DNA from: Thermaerobacter subterraneus DSM 13965
Lineage (GTDB): Bacteria > Bacillota > Sulfobacillia > Thermaerobacterales > Thermaerobacteraceae
Length of the DNA stretch: 64,000 nt
NCBI RefSeq assembly: GCF_000183545.2
Contig: NZ_JH976535.1
Coordinates: 797,890-861,889, forward strand
Direction: 5' to 3'
The translations under genes and the position numbers were made by a program. The notes below the pieces were generated by a model, which saw nothing but the letters and a program-made list of their open reading frames with translations, did not search any database and was not told the DNA's origin. Below, one piece after another: positions 39,930 through 49,241 of this stretch; position 1 is the stretch's first letter; each line of letters starts with the position of its first letter.

Positions 39930-40970
39930 TCAATGCCCGGCGTCAGCATCATGGACCTGCCACACGCGGTAGCTACCCATGATGCGGACGTAGGTCGCCT
40001 GCCGCCGCAGCTCCTTGATCGCCTCCCGCACCCGCGGTTCCTCCAGGCTTCCCTCCAGATCGGCGAAGAACATGTACTGCCAAGACCCGCCAGGTTCCGG
40101 CCGGGCCGTCAGCTTCGTCAGGTTGATCTCCCGCCGGGCGAAGGCGCCCAGGCAGCGGTAGAGGGCGCCCGGACGATCCTCGCCGACGAACAGCAGGGAC
40201 GTCTTGATCTGGCCCGGGACCAGCCGGCTGCCCGCCGGCAGGCCGGGGGTCCCGGGCCCTGCGGGGCGGCGATGCCCGGTACCGGGACCCTCCCCGTCCT
40301 GCGGACCCGCCGTCCCGGCTTCAATGCCGGCGGTGTCCAGGCCCTGGGGGCTGTGCCGGTGGCACAGTCCGGGCGGGTTCGCCGGTTCCGCTGGCGCCGC
40401 GACGGCCGGTTCGTCCCGTTCCAGGTGGAAGAACCGGGTCACGTTACCGGCCGAGTCCTGGATGTCTTCGGCCAGCACCTCAAGGCCGTAGTAGGCGGCG
40501 GCCTGGTGGGAGGCGATGGCCGCCAGGTCCCGGCGGCCGGCTTCCGCCACCTGCCGGGCCGCGGCGGCGGTATCGTAGACCGGTTCGGCGATGAGGCCGT
40601 GGCGGTGGAGGAACTCGCGGCACTGGGCCAGTGCCTGGGGATGGGACCGGACGGCCCGCAGGTCGCCGAGCCGGGTGCCGGGTAGCGCCAGCAGGCAGTG
40701 GCGGACGGGCAGCTGCAGCTCACCTCGGACCCGCACGGGGTACCGGCGCAGCAGGTCGTACACCTCGCCCACGTCGCCGGCGTAGGAGTTTTCCACCGGC
40801 AGCATGGCAGCCGCCACGGCCCCCGCCACCAGGCGGTCGAAGGCGTCGGCGAAGGCCGGGCAGGGCACGGGCTCGGCATCCGGCCCGAAGTAAGAACGAA
40901 CCGCCACTTCGCTGAAGGCGCCCCGCTCGCCCTGAAAGGCGACGGGCAGCAACAAGGCGGAAGGATCCAC
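39930..40970 (-). CDS. pheA: Prephenate dehydratase
   Basis: 346 aa from GTG 40970 with GGGAGG ~9 nt upstream. The N-terminal PDT domain (residues ~7-182) starts AFQGERGAFSE and contains the active-site TRF motif in GNVTRFF. The C-terminal ACT domain (~253-335) contains RPGALYRCLGAFARREINLTKL. The phenylalanine-binding ESRP motif reads TARP here and GALV reads GALY, so feedback could be altered. A ~70-residue Gly/Pro/Ala linker (~184-252) joins the domains; monofunctional PDTs are typically ~280 residues. It converts prephenate to phenylpyruvate. It is a lone gene; the 236-bp divergent upstream region holds a palindrome-like TACCTGCAAAGGTA. Confidence 0.92.
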   Translation of the reverse strand: MDPSALLLPVAFQGERGAFSEVAVRSYFGPDAEPVPCPAFADAFDRLVAGAVAAAMLPVENSYAGDVGEVYDLLRRYPVRVRGELQLPVRHCLLALPGTRLGDLRAVRSHPQALAQCREFLHRHGLIAEPVYDTAAAARQVAEAGRRDLAAIASHQAAAYYGLEVLAEDIQDSAGNVTRFFHLERDEPAVAAPAEPANPPGLCHRHSPQGLDTAGIEAGTAGPQDGEGPGTGHRRPAGPGTPGLPAGSRLVPGQIKTSLLFVGEDRPGALYRCLGAFARREINLTKLTARPEPGGSWQYMFFADLEGSLEEPRVREAIKELRRQATYVRIMGSYRVWQVHDADAGH

Positions 40971-41206
40971 AGTGCAGCCTCCCCTGGGGCGGGTGCCAGG
41001 CCGCCCCCTCTCCTTCCCGCAGGCGCTGTCGCAGCCGGCACCCGGTGCTGTCCTCCGGGGTGTCCGGTGGCGGGGGTATTACCTGCAAAGGTATCACGAC
41101 CGGTTCCGCCGAACCATCCCTCGATCGACGCCGCAGGGCCCCAGGGACAGGGTGGCAGGGCCGGTTCTTCCAGGTCCACGGTGCCATGCGGCAAGGAGGG
41201 GATTCC

Positions 41207-42067
41207 ATGTCGTCTGTTCGGCCGTCCCTGGCGCTGCTGCGCGTCCAGGACCTGGACCGGTCGGTCCGTTTTTACCGGCAACTGGGCTTCCGCATCTGCA
41301 CCTACGATCCCGAAGCGGGCGTGGCGGTGGTCGACCCTGTCGATGGGCATCCCTTCACCCTGGCGCTGCCCGGCGTCGACGCCACACCCTGGCTCCATGA
41401 GGTCTTTGAAGAACTGGCCGAAGGCCGGCAGCTCTATCTGGGGGCTCCTGGAGGCAACCTGGAGGCCTTTGTTCACCGGCTGCGCCATCAGGGCCTGCCG
41501 GTTCCACCGCCGGAGCAGGCGCCGGACGGGAGCCTTGTCCTCGGGCTGCAAGATCCCGACGGTCACCGGCTGTCCTTCTGGCAGGGGCCGGAATGGACCG
41601 ATGAGGAGTTGCTGGTCATCTACACCAGCGCGCCCGATCGCCTCAGCCAAGCCCTTGCCGGCCTGACCGGCGACCAGCTGGACCTGGCCCGGGCCCCCGG
41701 CAAGTGGACGATCCGGCAGATCGTCCACCACATCGCCGATTCCGATGCATCCAGCCTGATCCGCATCTTGATGTGCCTGGCCGAGCCGGGCCGCCCGTAC
41801 CAGAACAACCCCTACGACCAGGACATCTGGGTCGAGCGCCTGGATCACGCCCACCGGCCCATCGAGCCGTCCCTCGCCCTGATCGCTTCCATCCGCCACC
41901 ACGTGGCGGCCCTGGTGCGTCACCGGCCGGAAGCGCTGGACGGCGCCGTGGAGCCGGCCCTGGGGGCTCCCATGACGGCTCGCGAGCTGATCGCCATGCT
42001 GGCCAGTCATGCCTTGCACCACATTGCGCAGATTGCCGAAACGCGGCGCGTCCACGGCCTGGGCTAG
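41207..42067 (+). CDS. Glyoxalase/VOC - DinB-like fusion protein
   Basis: 286 aa from ATG 41207, 8 nt after AAGGAGGGG. Residues ~5-118 are a VOC/glyoxalase-like domain (LALLRVQDLDRSVRFYRQLGF...GLQDPDGHRLSFWQG). Residues ~135-285 are a DinB/YfiT-like four-helix bundle with metal-ligand histidines in QIVHHIADSD and HALHHIAQI (HxxxH). DinB_2 proteins of the YfiT/BstA type are putative metal-dependent hydrolases or thiol transferases. The fusion suggests detoxification or thiol-cofactor chemistry, but the reaction is unknown. Both domains look complete, and the junction (PEWTDEELLVIYTSAPDRLS) is short and ordered-looking. Confidence 0.85.
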   Translation: MSSVRPSLALLRVQDLDRSVRFYRQLGFRICTYDPEAGVAVVDPVDGHPFTLALPGVDATPWLHEVFEELAEGRQLYLGAPGGNLEAFVHRLRHQGLPVPPPEQAPDGSLVLGLQDPDGHRLSFWQGPEWTDEELLVIYTSAPDRLSQALAGLTGDQLDLARAPGKWTIRQIVHHIADSDASSLIRILMCLAEPGRPYQNNPYDQDIWVERLDHAHRPIEPSLALIASIRHHVAALVRHRPEALDGAVEPALGAPMTARELIAMLASHALHHIAQIAETRRVHGLG

Positions 42068-42253
42068 GCTCGGGCTGACTTGGCCCCGGCGGCGGACCCG
42101 CGTCCCGCCTGCCGGTTCCTCCCGCTCGAAGGGCAACGGGGCGGTAGGCCACCAGGTTGGCGGCAGGCCACCCGGTGGAGCCCGGCACCACCTCTTGCCC
42201 TGGCAGCCCGCTCCCGGATTAAGGTAAAGATAGCGGTAAGCGGAGGGATCGGC

Positions 42254-43816
42254 ATGGATGGCGAGGGTTCCCGTGGGACGGAACCGGTTGCCTTACCCGA
42301 AGCGCTGCGTCGAGAACTTTGCGACCTGGTGGGAGCCCACCACGTGAGCGTCGACCCCCACGACCTGGAATGGGCTGCCATGGACTTCGCCGGCGGCTAC
42401 CGGCTCGGACGAACGGGCGGGCAGGCCCGCCGCCCGCTGGCGGTGGTGCGCCCCGGTGACACCGGGGAGGTCCGGCAACTGGTCCTCTGGGCGGAGCGCC
42501 ACCGCATCCCCCTGGTGCCCCGGGGCGGCGGCACCGGGGTGATGGGGTCGGCCGTCCCGCAGCAGCCGGCGGTGGTGGTCGACCTGACGCGGCTCGACGA
42601 CGTGGTGGTGCACCCCGACGACCTGCTGGCCGAGGCCGGCGCCGGTGCGACCCTGGCCGCCGTCGACGCGGCCCTGCGGCGCCACGGCCTGGCCCTGGCC
42701 CACGACCCCTGGAGCGTGGGCATCGCCACCGTGGGCGGCGCCATCGGCACCGACGGGGTCGGCTACCTGGCCGGTCGGTGGGGCAGCATGGGCCAGCAGG
42801 TGGTGGCCCTGGAGGTGGTGCTGCCCGGCGGGCAGGTGGTGCGGACCCGGCCTGTCCCCAAGCCTCCGGCGGGTCCCGACCTGCGGGCGCTCTTCGCCGG
42901 CAGCCAGGGGACCCTGGGCATCGTCACCCGGGCCTGGATCCGGGCCGTGGGCGTGCCCGAGGTCATGCTCTTCCGGAGTTACCGCTTCCGGGGCTTCGAC
43001 CCCGGCTTTGAGGCCGTGCGGGCCATGTGGCGGGCCGGGGTCATCCCGGACCTGCTCGACTTCACCGACGACGTGCCTGCAGCGGTCGAACTGGAGCCGG
43101 GTTACGAGGACGACCTGGGCCGCACGGGCCTTCTGCATCTGGGGTTCTTCGGGCTGGCGGAGGAGGCCCGCGGCCGGGCCGCGGCGGCCGCCCGCATCGC
43201 CCGCCAGTTCGGCGCCCGGGACCTGGGGGACGAACCGGCCCGCCGCTTCTGGGAGCGGCGCCACGAAATCGCCGAAGAATTCGCCCTGCCCGTGGTGCAG
43301 GCCCGTGATGCGCGGCGGCGCTGGCAGCAGGGCGCCTTCGACTACATCAATCTGGCTTTGCCGGCCAGCCAGGTCATCCCCTTCCGGCGCGAGGCCCTGG
43401 CCCGCATCGCCCAGGACCCCCGCTTCCGCGCCGGAGAGACGGGCTTGTGGGGCCGCCCTGAAGTGTTCTCCTTGCTGGTCAGCGCCGCGGCCGAAGAGGC
43501 CGGCGGGGACGCCTGGGAGGCCGCGTGGACGGCCGAGGATGCGGCGGCCATGGAGTCGCTGATGCACGATCTGCTGCGCATGGCCCAGGCCCGGGGCGGC
43601 AACATGGAGTGCCTCCACGGCACGGGGCTGAAGCTGCTGCCGCTTTTGGCCGACGAGTACGGCCCGGCGCTGGACGTGATCCGCAAGATCAAGGGGGCCC
43701 TGGATCCCCTCGACCTGATGAACCCGGGCAAGTGGGGCGAGCCCATGGTGACCCGCCCGGCCGCCGGCGAGCCCCTCAGCCCGGCGGTGCACCCCGGCTG
43801 GACCAGCCGGGCGTGA
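42254..43816 (+). CDS. FAD-linked oxidase, GlcD/AGPS-like
   Basis: 520 aa from ATG 42254 (GGAGGG 8 nt upstream). N-terminal FAD_binding_4/PCMH domain (~45-220) with VPRGGGTGVMGSAVP and GIATVGGAIGTDGVGY. The C-terminal FAD-oxidase domain ends GNMECLHGTGLKLL...LDPLDLMNPGKWG, the typical final motif. Relatives oxidise 2-hydroxy acids (glycolate, D-lactate) or make alkyl-DHAP. It has no adjacent Fe-S partner (GlcF), so it may work alone or with an electron acceptor encoded elsewhere. Glycolate oxidation would link to the glyoxylate made by isocitrate lyase, but that is only suggestive. Confidence 0.87.
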   Translation: MDGEGSRGTEPVALPEALRRELCDLVGAHHVSVDPHDLEWAAMDFAGGYRLGRTGGQARRPLAVVRPGDTGEVRQLVLWAERHRIPLVPRGGGTGVMGSAVPQQPAVVVDLTRLDDVVVHPDDLLAEAGAGATLAAVDAALRRHGLALAHDPWSVGIATVGGAIGTDGVGYLAGRWGSMGQQVVALEVVLPGGQVVRTRPVPKPPAGPDLRALFAGSQGTLGIVTRAWIRAVGVPEVMLFRSYRFRGFDPGFEAVRAMWRAGVIPDLLDFTDDVPAAVELEPGYEDDLGRTGLLHLGFFGLAEEARGRAAAAARIARQFGARDLGDEPARRFWERRHEIAEEFALPVVQARDARRRWQQGAFDYINLALPASQVIPFRREALARIAQDPRFRAGETGLWGRPEVFSLLVSAAAEEAGGDAWEAAWTAEDAAAMESLMHDLLRMAQARGGNMECLHGTGLKLLPLLADEYGPALDVIRKIKGALDPLDLMNPGKWGEPMVTRPAAGEPLSPAVHPGWTSRA

Positions 43817-43934
43817 GGCCCGGGCCCCCTGGGTTGCGGCCCGGGCCGGCACCGCGCTCGAGGTGTTCGGGGGGCCGGGTGGCAAGCCAGGGCGCAGGGC
43901 ACCACGCCCGAGCCTTTCGCGGGAGGGAACGGAC

Positions 43935-44252
43935 TTGGACGAGATCGTGCCCCTGGTCGACCCTGACCTGCCGGGCGTCCCCGCCATCGTGGTGCTGGAG
44001 GGCGGCCACCGCCTCCACGCCCGCCTGCAGGCGGGAGCCTGGCACAACGGGGGGATCCTGCTGCCCGTCAAGGCCGTCGACAAGGTGGAAGGGGCCCAGG
44101 GAGCGAACTCCCTGGCCGAGGTCCTGGGTCTGGAATCGGGCCAGCTGCACGGCGAGGCCACCGTGTGGCTTCCCGCCTTCCGGATCCGCTGCGTGGTGGT
44201 GAGCGGCGAGGGGCGCAGGCCGCGTCCCATCGGCTTCGGCGGGGTCGAGTGA
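43935..44252 (+). CDS. Small conserved-looking protein of unknown function
   Basis: 105 aa from TTG 43935, 7 nt after GGGAGGG; an earlier in-frame codon at 43863 is less likely. The product is compact and beta-rich by eye (VPAIVVLEGGHRLHARLQAG, ATVWLPAFRIRCVVV), with no membrane span, signal or motif I recognise. It is 118 nt downstream of the FAD oxidase and 119 nt upstream of the sirtuin, all on the same strand. Confidence 0.6.
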   Translation: MDEIVPLVDPDLPGVPAIVVLEGGHRLHARLQAGAWHNGGILLPVKAVDKVEGAQGANSLAEVLGLESGQLHGEATVWLPAFRIRCVVVSGEGRRPRPIGFGGVE

Positions 44253-44371
44253 CGGGACCGCGGGACAGGCTGGGAGAAGATGGAGACGGGGCACGGCCCG
44301 ATGCGCCCGGGATAGGGCAAGGGACCGCACCCGGGCCGGGCCGGCGGTGCGTCACGGGGAGGGTGGTCGAC

Positions 44372-45244
44372 ATGGAACGGCGCCGGACCGAACCGCCGGG
44401 CCTCAAGCCCGGGGACCCGGTCGCCGAGCTGGCTCGCCTGCTGGAACAGCACCGCGGGCGGGCCGTCGCCCTGACGGGGGCGGGGGTGTCGGTGGCCAGC
44501 GGCATCCCCGCCTTCCGCGGCCGCGACGGCCTGTGGAGCCGGTTCGACCCGGAAGAGTTTGCCCACATCGATGCCTTCCGCCGGGACCCGGAGCGCGTCT
44601 GGTCCATGCTGGACGAGCTTTACGACGCCCTGGCGGAAGCCCGCCCCAACCGGGCCCATCAGGCCCTGGCGCGGCTTGAGGAAATGGGCTGCCTCCGGGC
44701 CGTGATCACCCAGAACATCGACGGCCTGCACCAGGCGGCCGGCAGCCGGAACGTCATCGAGCTGCACGGGAACTTCCGGCGCGTGGTGTGCATGGACTGT
44801 GGGAGCCGCTACGCGGCCGAGAGCGTGCGGCGGCTGGCGGGACTGCCGGGCGGTGGCGGCCACCGCTGCTGGTGCGGGGGCTGGTTGAAACCTGACATCG
44901 TGTTCTTCGGCGAGGAACTGCCCCAATACGCCTTCCTGCAGGCGTGGGCCGAAGTTCAGAACGCCGGGCTTCTGCTGGTGGTGGGCACCTCCGCCGAGGT
45001 CGAACCGGCCGCCAGCCTGCCCCGCTGGGCGCGGAAGGCGGGGGCCGTGCTGGCCGAGGTCAACCCGCACCCGGCCCTGGATGCCGAGGTGGTGGTGGCG
45101 GCGCCGGCCGAGCAGGCGCTGCCGGCGGTGGTCCACCGGCTGGAGGCAGAGGGGGGCGCCGCGGCTTGCGGGGAGCCGGTGGTGGTGCCGGGTTCGGCCG
45201 GGCGCCCGGGGGACGGGCCGCCTTCCTCCCCCCGCGAGCCTTGA
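44372..45244 (+). CDS. NAD-dependent protein deacylase (sirtuin)
   Basis: 290 aa from ATG 44372 (GGGGAGGG ~9 nt upstream). Sir2 core with [15 protein letters not shown] (~41-55), TQNIDGLH, catalytic His in ELHGNF and a C-terminal [11 protein letters not shown] motif. Zinc knuckle: CMDC at the first half and CWC at the second, i.e. C-x-C instead of the usual C-x2-C. It removes acyl groups from lysines using NAD+, commonly acting on acetyl-CoA synthetase; an acs gene is 6 kb away. A ~35-residue Gly/Pro tail follows the core. Confidence 0.92.
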   Translation: MERRRTEPPGLKPGDPVAELARLLEQHRGRAVALTGAGVSVASGIPAFRGRDGLWSRFDPEEFAHIDAFRRDPERVWSMLDELYDALAEARPNRAHQALARLEEMGCLRAVITQNIDGLHQAAGSRNVIELHGNFRRVVCMDCGSRYAAESVRRLAGLPGGGGHRCWCGGWLKPDIVFFGEELPQYAFLQAWAEVQNAGLLLVVGTSAEVEPAASLPRWARKAGAVLAEVNPHPALDAEVVVAAPAEQALPAVVHRLEAEGGAAACGEPVVVPGSAGRPGDGPPSSPREP

Positions 45245-45488
45245 GCCGCGCGGACGGTAGTCCTTAGCCCCGGACGGCAGCGCTTTGCCCCGGGTGGTCG
45301 TGCTTTGCCGTGGCCCGGGGGGCACAGCGCCTGGCAAAGCGGGCGTGCCGGTGGGGTGCCGGAAGCTTCCCTCCGGTACGGGAGCTCCGCCCCGCGCCGG
45401 GCTCATCGCCCGCCGCGGTGGTGCCCGTACCGGGGTTCCACCGGTCCGGCGCCCCCACCGGCTCCACCAGGAGTTAAAACCCGAAGCG

Positions 45489-46172
45489 TTAGAACTCGAA
45501 GCTTCCGCCCGGCTCCAGCACCATGACCTCGACCCCGGGCGCCTTCTGCCGGGCGAAGCGGACGAAGTCGTCGGCGCTCTGCACCAGCAGCGGGAAGGTG
45601 CCGTAGTGCTGGGGGACGGCCAGCCGGGGCTTGAGGAAGGTCAGGGCGTGGGCCGCCTGCCGCGGGTCCATGGTGAAGTGGCTGCCGATGGGCAGGATGG
45701 CCACGTCCAGGGGATACAGTTCGGCCCAGGTGGCCATGTTGCAGTGGATGCCCGTGTCACCGGCGTCGTAGACCCGCTTGCCGTCCTCCAGGGTGACGAT
45801 GTACCCGGCCGGCTCACCGGTCTCGCTGGAGTGATAGGCCTCGGTCATGGTGACCACGACGCCGCCCAGCTCCACCGAGCCGCCGATGTTCATCCCGATG
45901 CACTTGTCGCCCGGCAGGCCTTCCTTCTGGTAGCGTTCGGCCGTCTCCGGCTGCAGGATCACCGTGGCGCCGGTCTGCTTCTGGACCGCCACCACGTCGC
46001 TGGCGTGGTCGAAGTGGTCGTGGGTGATCAGGATGTAGTCGGCCTTCAGGTCCTCGATGCGGGCGGCGGCCTTGGGGTTGCCGTTGATCCAGGGGTCGAA
46101 CAGGATGACCTTGCCGCCGGCCGTGGTCAGCTCCCAGCCGGCATGGCCGAGCCAGCGAAGCTTGTGGGACAT
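45489..46172 (-). CDS. UPF0173 metal-dependent hydrolase (MBL fold)
   Basis: 227 aa from ATG 46172, with AAAGGAGG 10 nt upstream. Starts LRWLGHAGWEL and carries the zinc motif THDHFDHASD, a downstream YHSSE, DAGDTG and a C-terminal PQHYGTFP. This is the YtkL/UlaG-like family conserved in Bacillota and archaea; the physiological substrate is unknown. Convergent with the sirtuin gene; the 244-bp space holds an inverted repeat GCTTTGCC...GGCAAAGC (about 45310-45345) that could be a terminator hairpin. Confidence 0.88.
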   Translation of the reverse strand: MSHKLRWLGHAGWELTTAGGKVILFDPWINGNPKAAARIEDLKADYILITHDHFDHASDVVAVQKQTGATVILQPETAERYQKEGLPGDKCIGMNIGGSVELGGVVVTMTEAYHSSETGEPAGYIVTLEDGKRVYDAGDTGIHCNMATWAELYPLDVAILPIGSHFTMDPRQAAHALTFLKPRLAVPQHYGTFPLLVQSADDFVRFARQKAPGVEVMVLEPGGSFEF

Positions 46173-46663
46173 GACCGGCCTTCCTCCTTTCGGTTTAATC
46201 GGTTTAAGGGGTGAAGGTGCCGCCGGGGCGGGGTGAACGGGGTGAGGGCGGCGGTGCCCCGTACCGGCAAGCGAGAGTTCAACGCGGGAGATGGGGCTCC
46301 TGCCCCCGGCCGGCGGTGGGAGCGAGGGGTTCGGCGGGGGCCCGTCGACCGGCCCGTCGACCGCAGTGGCCCGCGGGGGGCCTTCCGCTTCGCATCCCGT
46401 CACCCCGGGCTCTTCCGCCCGTCGATGCTCGGCCGCGGCAGCACGAGGCGGGGAACACCTACCCACGCAAGACGTCGACGAACATCCGGGAACCCGGCAG
46501 GGGCCGCGTCAACAGAAGGCGCACCACTGCCCTGCCGCGGTGGTACAATGGGGGCAAGGCACCCGTCTTCACCGGCGGGGTCGGTGTTGACGGGTACCGC
46601 CGGTCGGTGCGGCCGCAGGGTACGGCCGGTGATCGGTGCGGCCGCCGAGAGGGGGAGGCGCCC
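46173..46663. other. Gene-free divergent intergenic region
   Basis: Between the UPF0173 gene (-) and the O-methyltransferase (+). Holds two CGGTTTAA copies just upstream of the minus-strand gene, a CCCGTCGACCG direct repeat near 46348-46370, and a TACAAT -10-like box at 46544-46549 without a good -35. Frames running through it have no ribosome sites or conserved motifs. I see no gene. Confidence 0.5.
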
Positions 46664-47314
46664 GTGCTGCCGTCCGAGCGGGACGTCCGGTACCTGGAGT
46701 CCCTGTACCCGCCCGATCCCGACCTGGAGCGGGTACGAGCCGGCATGGAGGCCCAGGGCATGCCGGACATCGCCATCCGCCCCGCATACGGCCGCCTGCT
46801 GACTCTGCTGGTGGCGGCCAGCGGGGCCCGCCGGGTGCTGGAGATCGGCGCCCTTGCCGGTTACAGCGCCATCTGCCTCGCCCGCGGCCTGCCGCCGGGG
46901 GGCCGGCTGATTTCCCTGGAGAAGAACCCCGATTATGCCCGGGTCGCCCACGCCCACGTGGCGGCGGCCGGCCTCGCCGACCGGGTCGAGATTCGCGTCG
47001 GCGACGCCCTCACCCTCATGCCGGCCCTGGTGGCGGAGCCAGCGCATCCTTCCTTCGACCTCGTCTTCATCGATGCCGACAAACAACACTACCCCGACTA
47101 CCTGGAGTGGAGCCTGCGCCTGCTTCGGCCCGGCGGCTTGCTGGTGGCCGACAACGCCCTGATGCACGGGCGGGTCGCGGACCCGGTGCACACCGCCCCC
47201 GCCGTGGAGGCGATGCGGCGGTTCAACCGCCGGGTTGCCACGGACGGCCGGCTGGTCAGCACGATGCTGCCGGCCTACGATGGGTTGGTTTTGGCCCGCG
47301 TCCGGGAGGGCTAG
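46664..47314 (+). CDS. SAM-dependent O-methyltransferase, caffeoyl-CoA/COMT-like
   Basis: 216 aa from GTG 46664, 7 nt after GGGGGAGG; upstream in-frame sequence is low-complexity and unlikely to be translated. Methyltransf_3 family: motif I VLEIGALAGYSAICLA, FDLVFIDADKQHYPDYLEW (metal/substrate) and LLVADNALMHG. Small bacterial members (YrrM type; TrmR in B. subtilis) can methylate tRNA wobble 5-hydroxyuridine rather than catechols, so this could be a tRNA enzyme. Cytoplasmic. Confidence 0.88.
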   Translation: MLPSERDVRYLESLYPPDPDLERVRAGMEAQGMPDIAIRPAYGRLLTLLVAASGARRVLEIGALAGYSAICLARGLPPGGRLISLEKNPDYARVAHAHVAAAGLADRVEIRVGDALTLMPALVAEPAHPSFDLVFIDADKQHYPDYLEWSLRLLRPGGLLVADNALMHGRVADPVHTAPAVEAMRRFNRRVATDGRLVSTMLPAYDGLVLARVREG

Positions 47315-47399
47315 GGCGTCGTCGCGGCTGGGCGGGCCGGGTGGGTCCCCGGGTGGGACCTGGCACACCGTCTGAGGGCGCGAGGGGAGGCGAGAGGCC

Positions 47400-48554
47400 A
47401 TGCGTGACGTGCTGGACCGGGTGGTGGAGTGGCTCGACGCGGGCCGGGACGTGGCCCTGGCCACGGTGGTCGAGGTGATCCGCAAGGCACCGCGGGAGCC
47501 GGGGACCACCATGGCCGTCAGCGACCGTGGCGAGATCGCCGGCTCGGTCTCGGGCGGTTGCGTCGAGCCGGCCGTGGTCGAGGTGGCCCAGGAGGTGCTG
47601 GCGGCCGGCCGGCCGCGCCTGGTCACCTTCGGCATCTCCGATGACGACGCCTTCGAGGTGGGCCTGAGCTGCGGCGGCACCATCCGCGTGTGGGTCGAAC
47701 CGGCCCGCGGGCCGTGGCCCGGGCTGGCTCGCCGGCTGCAGGAGGCGCTGGCGGCCGGGAAGGCGGTGGCCCTGGCGCGGGTGCTCGGCGCCGCGGCGGG
47801 GGACGGTGCCGGGGCGCGGGGCGCGGGGCCGGTGCCGGCCGGTGCGGTGGTGTTGCTCGAGGAGGCCGAGCCCGGCGGGCCGGCACGGATCATGGCCGGT
47901 TCGTCCGGCGACCCCGGTCTTGACCGGGAGCTGGCCCGGCGGGCGGGGGTGCTCCTGGCCCGGGATGAGACCGCCCGGGAGCCGCTGGCCGGCGCGGACG
48001 TGTTCATCCAGCCCTTCGCGCCGCCGCCGGTGCTCTACGTCATCGGGGCGGTACACCCCGCCGCCGCCCTGGCGGAGGCGGGCCGGTTCCTGGGGTACCG
48101 GGTGGTCGTCTGCGACCCGCGGTCGCCTTTTGCGACCTCCGAGCGGATCCCCGCGGCCCATGCCATCGCCCGCCAGTGGCCCGACGAGTACTTGAGCGGT
48201 GCCCGCATCACGCCGCGGGATGCGGTCTGCGTCCTCACCCACGACCTGAAGTTTGACGTTCCCGCCCTTCGGGTCGCCCTCCGCTCCCCCGCAGGCTACA
48301 TCGGGGTCATGGGGAGCCGGCGAACCCACGAGCGCCGCCTGGCGGCGCTGCGGGAAGCGGGCGTCGGGGACGGCGACCTCAAGCGGCTGCACGCGCCCAT
48401 CGGCCTGGACATCGGCGCCCGCACGCCGGAGGAGATGGCGGTGGCCATCATGGCGGAGATCATTGCCTCCCGCCGGACGAACCGGCCCCAGAGACCCGCG
48501 GCCGTTCCCGCGGCGGCGGGCGGCGGCGGGGACGTGGCCGGCGGGGCGGCCTGA
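47400..48554 (+). CDS. XdhC/CoxI family maturation protein
   Basis: 384 aa, ATG start after GGGGAGG. N-terminal XdhC_CoxI domain with SVSGGCVEP and LSCGGTI; C-terminal Rossmann XdhC_C domain (from ~VLYVIGAVHPAAALAE, with GVMGSRRTHERR). Such proteins bind molybdenum cofactor and insert or sulfurate it in xanthine dehydrogenase/CO dehydrogenase-type enzymes. An Ala/Gly linker lies between the domains and a ~25-residue tail at the end. The molybdenum enzyme subunits are not in this window, but coxG follows. Confidence 0.88.
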   Translation: MRDVLDRVVEWLDAGRDVALATVVEVIRKAPREPGTTMAVSDRGEIAGSVSGGCVEPAVVEVAQEVLAAGRPRLVTFGISDDDAFEVGLSCGGTIRVWVEPARGPWPGLARRLQEALAAGKAVALARVLGAAAGDGAGARGAGPVPAGAVVLLEEAEPGGPARIMAGSSGDPGLDRELARRAGVLLARDETAREPLAGADVFIQPFAPPPVLYVIGAVHPAAALAEAGRFLGYRVVVCDPRSPFATSERIPAAHAIARQWPDEYLSGARITPRDAVCVLTHDLKFDVPALRVALRSPAGYIGVMGSRRTHERRLAALREAGVGDGDLKRLHAPIGLDIGARTPEEMAVAIMAEIIASRRTNRPQRPAAVPAAAGGGGDVAGGAA

Positions 48555-48724
48555 CGGGCGTGGCCGGCGGCGGCCGCCGGTCGCCTCCCAGCAGGAAAGG
48601 CCCTGCCGAAAACCGAAAGTTCTTGGAACGGCCGTGACAATAGACGCCGGAGGGGAGCCCAATCTCCGGCGAATTCCGTGACGAACTGCCGCTATCGTTC
48701 GACCGGCTCTTGGGGGTGCCAGGA

Positions 48725-49174
48725 ATGCAGGTTGCCGGAAGCCAGAAGATCGCCGCACCCGTGGAGACCGTCTGGGCCTGCCTCAACGACCAGGAGGTCC
48801 TGGCGCGGTGCACGCCCGGCTGCAAGCAGCTGACCCGGGTGGACGAAGACCAGTACGAAGCCGAGCTGGAACTGGGTATCGCGGCCATCCGCGGCAGGTA
48901 CAAAGGCCGGATCGCCATCGAGGACAAGGAACCGCCGAACCGCTACCGCCTGAACATCGAGGGGGAAGGCGGGCCCGGCTTCGTGCGGGCCTCCCTGGTG
49001 CTTGACCTGGAACCCCAGGGCGACGGGACCCTGCTGAAGTACCAGGGCGAAGCCCAGGTGGGCGGGCCGGTGGCCAGCATCGGCCAGCGGGTGCTGGGCG
49101 GCGTGGCGAAGATGATCATGGGCCAGTTCTTCGGCGGCCTGGCGCGGGAGATCGAGCAGCGGAAGGCCGGCTGA
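48725..49174 (+). CDS. CoxG-like SRPBCC protein
   Basis: 149 aa from ATG 48725, with GGGGGTG 6 nt upstream. COXG/SRPBCC hydrophobic-pocket fold: GSQKIAAPVETVWACLNDQEVLARCTPGC start and a C-terminal LARE helix. In carbon monoxide dehydrogenase systems CoxG recruits the enzyme to the membrane. Here it follows an XdhC homologue but no CoxMSL genes are visible. The longer C-terminal membrane anchor seen in some CoxG proteins is absent. Confidence 0.87.
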   Translation: MQVAGSQKIAAPVETVWACLNDQEVLARCTPGCKQLTRVDEDQYEAELELGIAAIRGRYKGRIAIEDKEPPNRYRLNIEGEGGPGFVRASLVLDLEPQGDGTLLKYQGEAQVGGPVASIGQRVLGGVAKMIMGQFFGGLAREIEQRKAG

Positions 49175-49241
49175 CCCGGAGGCGGGGCGCGGCGCCGGGC
49201 CGGGAGGCCGGGCCGGGGGGCCGGAGGGGTCCCGGCCACCG

